Positions 33,420 to 41,951 of a stretch of DNA of 64,000 bases are shown here, in pieces. Numbering within the stretch: the stretch's first letter is position 1; every line of letters begins with the position of its first letter. The notes beneath the pieces were generated by a model that was given only the letters and a program-made list of their open reading frames with translations, was not told the DNA's origin and did not search any database. Made by a program: the position numbers and the translations under genes. The stretch spans positions 27,449 through 91,448 of the forward strand of contig DATIFK010000012.1 in the NCBI GenBank assembly GCA_035455265.1, written 5' to 3'. The DNA is from MGOM01 sp035455265 (GTDB lineage Bacteria; Chloroflexota; Anaerolineae; Anaerolineales; E44-bin32).

Positions 33420-34316
33420 TTGGCTAGCCCGCACGTGACAACCTCGGAACGCTCCACGAACCGCGCCTCGGCCCTGGGTGAGTTCGTCCTGATGACGATC
33501 GGGGCGGCCCTGCTTGTCCTGAGCGTCGACATCTTCCTGGCTCCTGGGGACATCGCCCCGGGCGGGGTCTCGGGCCTGTCGATCATTCTCAATGACCGCC
33601 TGGGCTGGCCCATCGGCCTGACCATGCTGGCCTTCAATGTGCCGCTGCTGGCGCTCGGCTTCTACCATTTGGGGCGCTTCCGCTTCCTCACCCGAACGGT
33701 CTACCTGGTCCTGATCTACAGCCTGGGCGTCGACCTGCTGGCTCGCTACCTGCCTCCCGGCGGGATCAGCGACAATCTGCTGTTGAACGCGCTCTACGGA
33801 GGTGTGGTCGGAGGCATCGGCACCGGTTTGGTCTACCGCGGCGGCGGAACCGTCGGCGGCACCGGCATCCTCGGCCGCGTGATCCAACTGCGCACCGGCA
33901 TGCCCATCAGCCAGGTTTACCTGTTCACCGACGGCGCCGTGATCCTTCTGGCGGGAGTCGTCTTCGGCTGGGAGCAGGGGCTGTATGCGCTGCTGGCCCT
34001 GTTCGTCTGGGGCCTGGCCACCGATTACCTGCTCGAGGGGCCGAGCGTCGTGAGGACCGCCTTCATCGTGACCGATCATCCTCAGGCGGTGGCTCAAGCG
34101 ATCGTCGACCATCTGGGCGTCGGTGTGACCACCTGGCCGGCAGAGGGACAATACACGCAGGAGAAGCACACCGTGCTCTTTTGCACCATCAGCCGGCCGG
34201 ACGTCGATGCCCTTCGCCGCGCCGTGACCGGCGCCGATGCGGAATCGTTCCTAGTCATCGGACACGGCCATCAGGCGACCGGCGGCATGGTCCGCGCCGG
34301 CCGCCGCCGAGCCTAG
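33420..34316 (+). CDS. YitT-family membrane protein (DUF2179 tail)
   Basis: A 298-residue protein, TTG start. Five or six hydrophobic segments (residues 23-165) with the family's 'FLAPGDIAPGGVSGLSIIL' motif, then 'GGGTVGGTGILGRVI' and a C-terminal soluble DUF2179 domain (about residues 215-285, 'TAFIVTDHPQAVAQAIVDHL'). YitT proteins are widespread in bacteria with no defined transport substrate. It starts 30 bases after the ATPase gene and may be cotranscribed with the importer. Confidence 0.88.
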   Translation: MASPHVTTSERSTNRASALGEFVLMTIGAALLVLSVDIFLAPGDIAPGGVSGLSIILNDRLGWPIGLTMLAFNVPLLALGFYHLGRFRFLTRTVYLVLIYSLGVDLLARYLPPGGISDNLLLNALYGGVVGGIGTGLVYRGGGTVGGTGILGRVIQLRTGMPISQVYLFTDGAVILLAGVVFGWEQGLYALLALFVWGLATDYLLEGPSVVRTAFIVTDHPQAVAQAIVDHLGVGVTTWPAEGQYTQEKHTVLFCTISRPDVDALRRAVTGADAESFLVIGHGHQATGGMVRAGRRRA

Positions 34317-34328
34317 GTTTCAGCGCAC

Positions 34329-34369
34329 ACCCCAAACCCGTTTTGCCGATGGCAAAACGGGTTTGGGGT
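34329..34369. repeat. Perfect hairpin with AAACCCGTTTTGCC arms
   Basis: 19-bp perfect arms (34329-34347 and 34351-34369) with a GAT loop. The arm core CCCAAACCCGTTTTG is shared with the hairpin at 11956-12024. It follows the YitT stop and precedes the phosphatase-superfamily gene. Confidence 0.85.
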
Positions 34370-34399
34370 TCGGGTGCACTTCGACCCACAGGAGTCTTC

Positions 34400-35209
34400 A
34401 TGGGCAAGGTTGTCATGGTGGTTTCCGACGCCCTGCGCGACGACACCGCCCGGGCGCAGATGGGTTACCTGCAGCATCTGGTGGAAGCTGGACGAGCCAC
34501 TCGCTACACCGTCGTGGCCGAGCTGCCGACGATGTCGCGGCCGCTGTATGAAACGCTGCACACCGGCGTGCCCGTCAGCGTCCACGGCGTCACCAACAAC
34601 CTGATCGTGCGCCGCTCGACGATGCCGAACGTGTTCGAAGAAGCCGTGAAGCACGGACGAACGACGGGCGCCTCGGCCTACGGCTGGTTCTCCGAGCTCT
34701 ACAATCGCGCCCCCTACGACCGGATCGCCGACCGGGAGGTCGACGACCCCGGCCTGGGGATCCAGCACGGTCGCTTCTATATGGAAGACAACATGCCGGA
34801 CCGAGAGGTCTTCCTCGCCGGCGCCTCGGTGATCCTCAAATACCAGCCCGACTATGTCCTGATTCACCCGATGGGCATGGACCATCTGGGCGAGTCGTAC
34901 GGTTCGGACTCGCCCGAGTATCGCAACAATGCTATCTTTCAAGATATGGCGCTGGCGAATCTGATCCCGGGCTGGCTGGAGCGCGGCTATACGGTGCTGG
35001 TCACCGCCGACCACGGGATCAACAACGATCGGCTCCACGGCGGCACCCTGCCCGACGTACGGCATGTGCCGCTGTATTGGATCCCGAAGGACGGGCGCGG
35101 CGGCGGGGACTCAGGCCGCCAGGTGCCTCAATTGAGCGTCGCGCCGACGCTGTGCTCCCTGCTGGGGATACCTATCCCCAAGACGATGCAGGGATCCGCC
35201 ATCGACTAG
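34400..35209 (+). CDS. Alkaline-phosphatase-superfamily phosphodiesterase/phosphonatase-like enzyme
   Basis: A 269-residue hydrolase starting at the ATG at 34400 behind AGGAG. Layout follows nucleotide pyrophosphatase/phosphodiesterase-like members: Asp10 ('MVVSDAL'), a nucleophile Ser46 in 'ELPTMSRPLYETLHTG' where NPP enzymes have Thr, 'HPMGMDHLGESYG' (Asp/His ligands), 'TADHGIN' (Asp-His) and a late 'VRHVPLYW' His. It has no signal peptide. Following an importer of the 2-aminoethylphosphonate/polyamine class, it may act on an imported phosphodiester or phosphonate. That link is inference. Confidence 0.8.
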   Translation: MGKVVMVVSDALRDDTARAQMGYLQHLVEAGRATRYTVVAELPTMSRPLYETLHTGVPVSVHGVTNNLIVRRSTMPNVFEEAVKHGRTTGASAYGWFSELYNRAPYDRIADREVDDPGLGIQHGRFYMEDNMPDREVFLAGASVILKYQPDYVLIHPMGMDHLGESYGSDSPEYRNNAIFQDMALANLIPGWLERGYTVLVTADHGINNDRLHGGTLPDVRHVPLYWIPKDGRGGGDSGRQVPQLSVAPTLCSLLGIPIPKTMQGSAID

Positions 35210-35292
35210 GACTCCATCCGCGCGAACGAAGGGCCATCGCCCCATCCCCGCCGCGGGCGTTCTTCGCCCCCGACATACCCAGGAGATGCCCC

Positions 35293-35751
35293 ATGACCTT
35301 CACCTGTTCGATCCAAGAGGAAACGCCGCAACTCTCCCTCGTCGTACGGGTGCGCACGTCCGTGCAGGACCTGCCGCGCATGTTCGGGGAGTGCTTCGGC
35401 CGGGTCGCCGGCTACATGGCTTCTCTCGGCGAAGCGCCGGCCGGGCCGCCCTATGCCGCCTATCACAATGCCGACATGCAGAACCTCGACGTCGAGATCG
35501 GTTTCCCCGTGTCGAAGCCGCTGACGGGTGTGGAGGGCATCGAGGCGAGCCGAATCCCCGGCGGGCGCATGGCAAGCTGCATGTACACCGGGCCTTACAG
35601 CGGCGTGGGCAAGGCCTACGGGGAAATGCACGCCTGGATGGAGAAGCAAGGACACCAGGCCCAGGGCCCGTCGTATGAGATCTACCTGAACGATCCGGCC
35701 ACCACTCCGCCCGAGGCGCTGCAGACGCTGATCCTGATGCCGCTCAAGTAG
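35293..35751 (+). CDS. GyrI-like small-molecule-binding (effector-binding) protein
   Basis: A 152-residue protein. The ATG at 35293 follows AGGAGATG; the in-frame extension upstream is unlikely. It resembles the AraC E-binding/GyrI-like domain: an N-terminal strand 'QLSLVVRVRTSVQDLPRMFGECFGRVAGYM' (in parts), 'DVEIGFPVSKPL', 'GGRMASCMYTGPYSGVGKAY' and the C-terminal 'YEIYLNDPATTPPEALQTLILMPL'. No DNA-binding domain is attached, so it may be a ligand sensor or SOUL/GyrI-type scavenger. Confidence 0.85.
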   Translation: MTFTCSIQEETPQLSLVVRVRTSVQDLPRMFGECFGRVAGYMASLGEAPAGPPYAAYHNADMQNLDVEIGFPVSKPLTGVEGIEASRIPGGRMASCMYTGPYSGVGKAYGEMHAWMEKQGHQAQGPSYEIYLNDPATTPPEALQTLILMPLK

Positions 35752-35840
35752 CCGTCGGCCGTCAGCGACCAGGTGGCGCGTCCGAGTCGTTTCCGCCCCC
35801 CTGGGCTCGGAGGGGCGAAGCCTGCTCCCGTCGTCCGGGA

Positions 35841-35869
35841 TTGACTTCGGAGCCAGCAGACCGTAGAAT
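35841..35869 (+). promoter_or_regulatory. Sigma-70-type promoter of the methyltransferase cluster regulator
   Basis: TTGACT (35841-35846), 17-base spacer, TAGAAT (35864-35869). The predicted start site (about 35876) lies at the edge of the palindromic operator at 35878-35897, so binding there would block transcription initiation. Confidence 0.75.
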
Positions 35870-35877
35870 GGGGCCAT

Positions 35878-35897
35878 TGGTGTATACCAATACACCA
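35878..35897. promoter_or_regulatory. Candidate GntR operator
   Basis: TGGTGTAT-ACCA-ATACACCA is a perfect 8-bp palindrome with a 4-base centre. It lies just downstream of the -10 and 15 bases before the GntR gene, fitting autoregulation by this HutC-type repressor and control of the methyltransferase cluster. Confidence 0.75.
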
Positions 35898-35912
35898 TAG
35901 GTCAACCAGCGC

Positions 35913-36692
35913 TTGGCTGCCATTTCTCAGGTCCGGCTCCTCCACCTCGACCCGCCAGTCGATCGTCTGATCGCCGGTGCGCCGCTGTACGCCCAGATCG
36001 CCGACGCGCTGCTCGGCCGCATCCAGAGGGGCGAGCTGGCGGTCGGCGATCGGTTGCCCCCGGAGCGCGAGTTGAGCGAGCACCTGGGGGTCAACCGGCT
36101 CACCCTGCGCCGTGCCCTGCGCGAATTGGAACACCGCGGCCTGTTGCGCCGTCGGCCCGGCCTGGGCACGTTCGTGGTCGAGCCCAAGGTCGAACGGCCC
36201 GCCGGTCGCCTCATTTCCTTCACTCGCGACGCGCAGCAGCTCGGATTTGCACCCGGTGCGAAGTTGCTGTCGCTGCAACCTCGCCTGGCCGACGCCGAAC
36301 AGGCTGCCGACCTGCAGTTGCCGCTTTCGGCCGTGGTCTGGGACATCCTCCGCCTGCGGACGCTCAACACCGAACCGGTCCTGTTGGAGCACTACGCCCT
36401 GCCCCAACCGCGGTTCCCGAGCCTGGACCGGTTCGACCTGGAAGGCCGCTCCGTTTTCGAGGTCCTCGAGACGGAGTTCGGCGCCACGATCGCGCGCGCC
36501 CGCCAGAGCCTGGAAGCCGTCGCCGCCGGCGTGCGCGAGGCTGAGTTGCTCGGTGTCTCGCCCGGCGCGCCCTTGATGCTCGAGCGCCGGCTGTCGTTCG
36601 ACGCGCAGGATCGACCGGTGGAGCTCGGGCAAGACCTGTATCGAGGCGACCGTTTTCGTTTTGTGACCGAAAAGGCGCCGCGCGAACGCTGA
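35913..36692 (+). CDS. GntR-family regulator with UTRA domain
   Basis: A 259-residue HutC-type repressor. The winged helix lies at about residues 25-92 ('PLYAQIADALLGRIQRGELAVGDRLPPERELSEHLGVNRLTLRRAL' in parts). The UTRA effector domain follows ('LRLRTLNTEPVLLEHYALPQP', 'SVFEVLETEFGATIARARQSLEAV' in parts). UTRA regulators respond to small metabolites, here perhaps a methylated amine. TTG start without a good Shine-Dalgarno; translation would start 16 bases after the operator. It lies 18 bases before the methyltransferase gene, in the same direction. Confidence 0.9.
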   Translation: MAAISQVRLLHLDPPVDRLIAGAPLYAQIADALLGRIQRGELAVGDRLPPERELSEHLGVNRLTLRRALRELEHRGLLRRRPGLGTFVVEPKVERPAGRLISFTRDAQQLGFAPGAKLLSLQPRLADAEQAADLQLPLSAVVWDILRLRTLNTEPVLLEHYALPQPRFPSLDRFDLEGRSVFEVLETEFGATIARARQSLEAVAAGVREAELLGVSPGAPLMLERRLSFDAQDRPVELGQDLYRGDRFRFVTEKAPRER

Positions 36693-36710
36693 GGCGCCGG
36701 GAGTCCCGCG

Positions 36711-38231
36711 ATGATCCATGACTATGCCAACCTGCTGACGGCGGACCAGGTCGAACGAGTGCATGCCGCTTCCCTGGAGATCCTGGCCGACGTCGGGCTC
36801 CTGGTGCGCAACGCCCGGGCCCGCGAGATCTTCGGCCGGCACGGCGCCCGCGTCGATGGCGAGTCCCAGGTTGTGCGGATTCCACCGGCCGTGGTCGAGG
36901 AATTTCGCCGTCAGATCCCGCCGACCTTCACCTTCTACGGCCGCGACCCGCGTTTCGACAAGACTATGCCGCAGGACACGCCGGTCATCGTCACCGGTTC
37001 GTCGGCGCCGAACATCGTCGATCCGACCACCGGCCAGGAGCGGCGCGCCCGCTCCGACGACCTGGCCCGCATCGCCCACCTGGTCAACGAGCTGCCGGGC
37101 TACGACGTCTTCTCGATTTCCACCTTGGCCGACGATGCGCCGCCCGGGCTGTTCACCCTGACGCGCCTGTACGCCTCGACCAAGTACTGCCTCAAGCCGG
37201 TGCGCGCCAGCGGTCCCCCGGACGATGCCGCCAAGATTCTGGACTTCGCCTTCTTGGCGGCCGGTGGGGAAGATGCCTATCGCGCCCATCCGTTCATCAC
37301 TCACCACTACTGCCCGGTCGTCTCGCCGCTGACGATGGACTTCGATTCGACCGAGATGTTGCTGTTCTTCAGCGGCGAAGGTTTGCCGTGCTACCCGACG
37401 ATCGTCCCCAACGCCGGCCTGACATCTCCGCTGACTCTCCTGGCGACCCTGGCCCAGGGGAACGCCGAGTTCTTGGCCGCCGCCGTGCTCGAGCAAATGG
37501 TCCGCCCCGGCAAGCCGACGATCTACAGCAGCCTGCCGACGGTCGCCGACATGCGCACCGGAGCCTACGCGCCGGGCGCCATCGAGACCGGCATCCTCTT
37601 CATCGGCACGGCGCAGATGGCGCGCTTCTACAACGTCCCCTGCGGCGGCTACATCGGGCTGACGAATGCCAAGGTCAACGACGCTCAGTCGGGGTACGAG
37701 ACCGGGATGTCGGTCATCGCCGGGCTGCTGGGCGGGGTTCACATGTTCAACATGGCCGGCTTGCTCGACGCCCTGATGTCGTTCGATTTCGCCAAGGCGA
37801 TCATCGACGATGAAATCGCCCTGATGCTGAAGAAGACCGCCGCCGGCATACCCTTCTCCGATGACGAGTTCGCCCTGGACCTGATCGCCGAGGTGGGCCC
37901 CGGCGGGATGTTCGCCGACCACCTGCACACTGTCGAGCGGATGAAGACCACCGGGCTTCTGCCGGAGATCGCCGACCGCAACCCGCGCGGGCTGTGGCTC
38001 GAGCGGGGCGGCCTGGACGCGCACGCCCGCGCCCTGCAGCGGGCCCACGATATCCTGACGCGCGACAACAACGCCGGCTTCACGCCCGAGGTGGACGCGC
38101 AACTGCATGAGACGTTCACCGGCTTGCTGCCGACGGCGCTGCATCCGCCGCAGGGATGGACGCGGCCGCAAGGTCTCGACGGGCGCGGGCGGTCGGATCG
38201 GCGCCGGCGCCGAGCGGAGGCCGCCGCCTGA
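36711..38231 (+). CDS. MttB-family methyltransferase without pyrrolysine
   Basis: A 506-residue protein of the trimethylamine methyltransferase family. Family blocks include 'ASLEILADVGLLVRN', 'TGSSAPNIVDPTTG', 'LTRLYASTKYCLKPVRASG' and 'YVPCGGYIGLTNAKVNDAQSGYET' in parts. Trimethylamine methyltransferases (MttB) read an in-frame amber codon as pyrrolysine; no internal TAG exists here, so it belongs to the pyrrolysine-free group whose characterised members (MtgB, MtcB and others) demethylate glycine betaine, carnitine or related quaternary amines. The reaction passes the methyl to the corrinoid protein at 41259. The C-terminal 25 residues are Arg-rich and non-conserved in appearance. Substrate unknown. 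Confidence 0.92.
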   Translation: MIHDYANLLTADQVERVHAASLEILADVGLLVRNARAREIFGRHGARVDGESQVVRIPPAVVEEFRRQIPPTFTFYGRDPRFDKTMPQDTPVIVTGSSAPNIVDPTTGQERRARSDDLARIAHLVNELPGYDVFSISTLADDAPPGLFTLTRLYASTKYCLKPVRASGPPDDAAKILDFAFLAAGGEDAYRAHPFITHHYCPVVSPLTMDFDSTEMLLFFSGEGLPCYPTIVPNAGLTSPLTLLATLAQGNAEFLAAAVLEQMVRPGKPTIYSSLPTVADMRTGAYAPGAIETGILFIGTAQMARFYNVPCGGYIGLTNAKVNDAQSGYETGMSVIAGLLGGVHMFNMAGLLDALMSFDFAKAIIDDEIALMLKKTAAGIPFSDDEFALDLIAEVGPGGMFADHLHTVERMKTTGLLPEIADRNPRGLWLERGGLDAHARALQRAHDILTRDNNAGFTPEVDAQLHETFTGLLPTALHPPQGWTRPQGLDGRGRSDRRRRRAEAAA

Positions 38232-38256
38232 GGTCTCATGCCGCGGCTGATAGCCT

Positions 38257-39123
38257 ATGACCCTCGCCAACCTGCTCCTCCTGCTGACGGCGGCCGGCGT
38301 GCACGTCGTGACGCACATCGCCCTCAAGCGCAGCCGCGATCGGTCGGCTTTCGTCGGCTGGATGCTGCTGTGGTCGGCCATCCTCTTCTCGCCCATCGTC
38401 ATTCTGACGCGCGCCTCGATTCCGCCGATCGGTTGGGCGCTGATGGCCTTCAGTTCGATCTTCGAGGCGGGTTACTTCATCGCCATCGCCCTGGCGTATC
38501 GCGGCGCCGACCTCTCGGTGGTCTATCCGCTGGCGCGCGGCGTGGGGCCCGTGCTCTTGCTGGTATGGTCCGGCCTCATCCTGCGCGAGCCGCTGACCGC
38601 CGGCGGGGTCATCGGGGTGGGGTTGATCGCCCTGGGGCTGTACACCGTCAACCTGCCGCGGCCGGGCGCGTGGCGCGAGCCGCTCGCCGCCCTGCGCCAG
38701 AGCGGACCGCGCTGGGCGGTGGCGGCGGGAGTCTGCATCTCGGGCTACACCGCTATCGACAAGGTCGGGATCCGCTACGTGCCGCCGCTGCTCTATACCT
38801 ATCTGGCGCTGTGGATTACCCTTCTGTGGGTGGCGCCGTGGACGGTGTGGTTTGTTGGTCGCAGCGGTCTGCGCGACGAGTGGCGCCTTTCGAAGTGGGG
38901 GATCATCCTGGCCGGGTTCACCACGTTGGCGGCCTACGGTCTGGTCCTGTTGGCGATGGCCGCGGGCACGCCGGCCAGCTACGCCGGGGCGATCCGCGAG
39001 GTGAGCGTGGTGTTGGGGGCCGCCTACGGCGTCTATGTGCTGAAGGAACAAGGCGGTCCGATGCGTCTGGTGGGCGCCGCTCTGGTCGCCTGCGGCGTGG
39101 TGGCGATCGGGTTGTTGGGGTGA
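38257..39123 (+). CDS. EamA/DMT-superfamily transporter in the methyltransferase cluster
   Basis: A 288-residue membrane protein with ten hydrophobic segments and two EamA repeats ('FVGWMLLWSAILFSPIVIL', 'LSVVYPLARGVGPVLLLVW', 'YAGAIREVSVVLGAAYGVYVL'). Glu/Arg residues within membrane segments ('EAGYFIAIALAYR', 'GAIREVSV') recall small-multidrug or amino-acid exporters. Its place between the methyltransferase and the corrinoid activator suggests transport of the methylated substrate or its demethylated product, which is inference. Confidence 0.85.
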   Translation: MTLANLLLLLTAAGVHVVTHIALKRSRDRSAFVGWMLLWSAILFSPIVILTRASIPPIGWALMAFSSIFEAGYFIAIALAYRGADLSVVYPLARGVGPVLLLVWSGLILREPLTAGGVIGVGLIALGLYTVNLPRPGAWREPLAALRQSGPRWAVAAGVCISGYTAIDKVGIRYVPPLLYTYLALWITLLWVAPWTVWFVGRSGLRDEWRLSKWGIILAGFTTLAAYGLVLLAMAAGTPASYAGAIREVSVVLGAAYGVYVLKEQGGPMRLVGAALVACGVVAIGLLG

Positions 39124-39173
39124 GCGGTGGTTTGGTGATTGGAGATTCGTGACTTGTTCTCGCAGAAACGAAA

Positions 39174-39193
39174 CCGCAGGCTGAAGCCTGCGG
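39174..39193. repeat. CCGCAGGCT hairpin
   Basis: Perfect 9-bp arms CCGCAGGCT / AGCCTGCGG with a 2-base loop, in the gap between the DMT transporter and RACE genes. It is followed by GGCTGACGGCTGATGGCTGAT, heptamer-like units that include the next gene's start codon. Confidence 0.7.
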
Positions 39194-39222
39194 CTACCGG
39201 CAACACGGATGGCTGACGGCTG

Positions 39223-41262
39223 ATGGCTGATCCCGTAACCACATCCACCCATACGCTCATCCTGATGCCCTCCGGCCGGCGAGGTTCGGTCGCGCATAGC
39301 GCCAACTTGCTCGATGCCGCTCGTCAGCTCGGCGTCGAGATCGAGTCGATTTGCGGTGGGCGCCAGACCTGCGGCAAATGCCAGGTCGTCGTCGAGTCGG
39401 GAGCGTTCGCCAAGCACGGGATCACTTCCGATGACGGCCGCCTTTCCCCCGTTGGGCAGGTCGAGGCCGAGTACTGCGACGCCCACGGGATTCGCGGCCG
39501 CCGGCTGGCCTGCGCCGCAAAGGTCGTCGGCGACGTTCTGATTGTCGTGCCGGAGGAAAGTCAGGCGCACAAGCAGGTCATCGCCAAGGCCGCCGTCGAA
39601 CGGGCGGTCGAGGTCGATCCGGCCGTGCGCGCCGTGTACGTCGAAGTCGAGGCGGCGAATCTGGGATCGCACGGCGGCGACTGGGAGCGCCTGCAGGCGG
39701 CGCTTGCCGACCAGTGGAAGCTGCACGATCTGACGATCGATCCGCTGACCCTGCGGCAGCTGCAGCCGGCGTTGCAGGCGGGAGGCCATACGTTGACGGT
39801 CGGCCTGTGGCAGGACCGCGAGGTGATCCGCGTGCAGCCGGGCTACGCCGAAGGCGCCTGCGGCCTGGCGATCGACGTCGGAACAACGACGATCGTCGCT
39901 CACCTGTGCGATCTGCGCACGGGCGCTCTGCTGGCGACCGAAGCGACGATGAATCCTCAGGTCCGCTACGGCGAGGACCTGATGAGCCGGGTCAGCTATG
40001 CCATGACGGAGCCGCAAGGTGTCGATCGCCTGCACCGGGCCGTCGTGCGCGCCCTGAACGAACTGGCCGAGCGCGCCGCGGCCTCGGCCGGGCGCTCGCT
40101 GGACGACATCCTCGACGCGGTCGTCGTGGGCAATCCGGTGATGCACCACCTGGTGCTGGGCCTCGATCCGAGCGGGCTGGGTGGGGCACCGTTCGCGTTG
40201 GCCGTCAGCGCGGCGGTGGACATCAAAGCCCGTGACCTCGGCTTTCACCTGAACCCGGCTGCTCGCGTGCACACCCTGCCGTGCATCGCCGGTCATGTCG
40301 GCGCCGATCACGTCGCCGTCCTCTTGGCCGAGTCGCCGCAGACGTCGGAAGAAACGCTGCTGATCGTCGACGTCGGCACCAACGCCGAGATTTCCGTCGG
40401 GGACCGGAAGGGCCTGGCGTGCGCCTCGAGCCCCACCGGTCCGGCTTTCGAAGGCGCCCAGATCAGCCACGGCCAACGGGCCGCCGCCGGGGCGATCGAA
40501 CGCGTGCGGATCGACCCGGCGACGCTCGAGCCCAGGCTGAAAGTCATCGGCCACGAGGGCTGGATCGACGGCCAGGCGGAACGCCCGCTTCCGTCTCCAG
40601 CCCGCGCCACGGGCATCTGCGGCAGCGGCATCATCGAGGCGGTGGCCGAGATGTTCCTGGCGGGCGTGATAGACTCCGGCGGCCGGTTCGCGGACGACGC
40701 GGCGGAACGTTCTGCCCGGGTGAGGCGGGAAGGGCGCAGCGCCGCGTATGTCTTGGTGACCGCCGCCGACAGCGCCACCGGCCACGACATCGTCGTCAGC
40801 CAGAACGACGTTCGCGCCATCCAGCTGGCCAAGGCCGCTCTGTACACCGGAGCCAAGCTGCTGCTGCGCCATCGCCGCCAGCCGTCCGTCGATCGCGTGT
40901 TGCTGGCGGGCGCCTTCGGAAACACGATCGACCCGCGCTACGCCATGGTCCTGGGTCTCATTCCGGATGCGCCGCTGGACCGTGTCCTGGCCGTGGGCAA
41001 CGCCGCCGGCGACGGAGCCCGCCTGGCCCTGTTGAATCGGGGGCTGCGGGCCGAAGCGGCGCGGCTGGCGGGTTGGGTGGAGCACGTTCAGATCGCCACC
41101 GACCCGGAGTTCCAGCCGGAATTCGTCGCCGCCATGGGTCTGCCGCATGCGACCGATCCGTTCCCTCACCTGGCCGATATCCTCCCGTCGCCGTCGCCGG
41201 ACGCGGTCCGCCCCAGCCAGCGGCGGAAAGCGGTGGTCACGGGAGCTTCGAGGAGCGCATGA
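39223..41262 (+). CDS. RACE-type corrinoid activation protein (ASKHA, 2Fe-2S)
   Basis: A 679-residue protein of the reductive-activator family (RamA-like in role; DUF4445/ASKHA C-terminal domain). The N-terminal ferredoxin-type domain has C-x5-C-x2-C ('CGGRQTCGKC') and a later Cys in 'RRLACAAKV', together binding 2Fe-2S. From about residue 210 it has the ASKHA nucleotide-binding fold ('GLAIDVGTTTIVAHLCDL', 'LIVDVGTNAEISVGDRKGL', 'RATGICGSGIIEAVAEMF'). It uses reducing power and ATP to return oxidised Co(II) corrinoid to Co(I). The stop overlaps the corrinoid protein's start (ATGA), coupling the pair. The ATG at 39223 lies in a heptamer-like context. Confidence 0.93.
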   Translation: MADPVTTSTHTLILMPSGRRGSVAHSANLLDAARQLGVEIESICGGRQTCGKCQVVVESGAFAKHGITSDDGRLSPVGQVEAEYCDAHGIRGRRLACAAKVVGDVLIVVPEESQAHKQVIAKAAVERAVEVDPAVRAVYVEVEAANLGSHGGDWERLQAALADQWKLHDLTIDPLTLRQLQPALQAGGHTLTVGLWQDREVIRVQPGYAEGACGLAIDVGTTTIVAHLCDLRTGALLATEATMNPQVRYGEDLMSRVSYAMTEPQGVDRLHRAVVRALNELAERAAASAGRSLDDILDAVVVGNPVMHHLVLGLDPSGLGGAPFALAVSAAVDIKARDLGFHLNPAARVHTLPCIAGHVGADHVAVLLAESPQTSEETLLIVDVGTNAEISVGDRKGLACASSPTGPAFEGAQISHGQRAAAGAIERVRIDPATLEPRLKVIGHEGWIDGQAERPLPSPARATGICGSGIIEAVAEMFLAGVIDSGGRFADDAAERSARVRREGRSAAYVLVTAADSATGHDIVVSQNDVRAIQLAKAALYTGAKLLLRHRRQPSVDRVLLAGAFGNTIDPRYAMVLGLIPDAPLDRVLAVGNAAGDGARLALLNRGLRAEAARLAGWVEHVQIATDPEFQPEFVAAMGLPHATDPFPHLADILPSPSPDAVRPSQRRKAVVTGASRSA

Positions 41263-41951
41263 GCGAAGACGTTGATCTGACGAAGATGGAAACCGAGCCT
41301 CTGGTCGAACGCATCCAGGACGACCTGTACGACGGCCTGGCGGAACCGGTCGTGGCCGGCGTGAAGGAGCTCCTGCGGCGCGGCTGGATGCCCTACGAGG
41401 TGTTGACCAAGGCGCTTGTGGCCGGCATGGATGTCGTCGGCGATGACTTCCGCGACGGGATCCTGTTCGTGCCGGAAGTGCTGATGGCCGCCAAATCGAT
41501 GAAGGCCGGTATGGAGATCCTTCGCCCGCTGCTGGTCGAGACCGGCGCGCCGCAGATTGGGACGATGGTCATCGGCACGGTCAAGGGTGACATCCACGAC
41601 ATCGGCAAGAACCTGGTGGCGATGATGATGGAGGGGGCCGGTTTCAAGGTCGTCAATCTGGGGATCAACGTCGACGCCGACAAGTTCCTGGCTGCCATTC
41701 ATGAGCACAAGCCCGACATTCTCGGCATGAGCGCCCTGCTGACGACGACCATGCCCTACATGGGTGTCGTGATCAAGACCCTCAAGGAAACCGGGATCCG
41801 TCCGGAGTTGATCGTGCTCGTCGGTGGAGCGCCGCTGAACGCCGCGTTCGCCGAAGAGATCGAGGCCGATGCCTACTGCCGCGACGCGGCCGTGGCTGTG
41901 CAAACCGCCAAGAAGCTGGTGGCGATCAAACGCGGCGAGGCGGTCGGATGA
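41259..41951 (+). CDS. Corrinoid (cobalamin) protein for methyl transfer
   Basis: A 230-residue protein homologous to MtbC/MttC. The N-terminal four-helix part (residues 10-95) has 'LVAGMDVVGDDFRDGILFVPEVL'-type helices (read in parts). The C-terminal Rossmann-like part has the cobalamin motif Asp111-x-His113-xx-Gly116 in 'GDIHDIGKN', then 'GFKVVNLGINVDADKF', 'SALLTTTMPYM' and 'VLVGGAPLN'. It carries the methyl group between the MttB-like protein and the acceptor methyltransferases. The ATG overlaps the preceding stop, and its own stop overlaps the ATG of the first mini-ORF. Confidence 0.95.
   Translation: MSEDVDLTKMETEPLVERIQDDLYDGLAEPVVAGVKELLRRGWMPYEVLTKALVAGMDVVGDDFRDGILFVPEVLMAAKSMKAGMEILRPLLVETGAPQIGTMVIGTVKGDIHDIGKNLVAMMMEGAGFKVVNLGINVDADKFLAAIHEHKPDILGMSALLTTTMPYMGVVIKTLKETGIRPELIVLVGGAPLNAAFAEEIEADAYCRDAAVAVQTAKKLVAIKRGEAVG

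Noticed and set aside
36711..38231. Pyrrolysine (amber) readthrough in the MttB-family gene
   Set aside because: The reading frame is continuous for 506 codons with no internal TAG, so the protein is of the pyrrolysine-free type.
35682..38402. Antisense ORF of 906 codons opposite the GntR and MttB-like genes
   Set aside because: Same type of GC-driven shadow; it would also run through the GntR promoter and operator.
38236..41169. Antisense ORF of 977 codons opposite the DMT transporter and RACE genes
   Set aside because: Shadow of well-supported genes; Arg/Gln/Ala-rich translation without known motifs.
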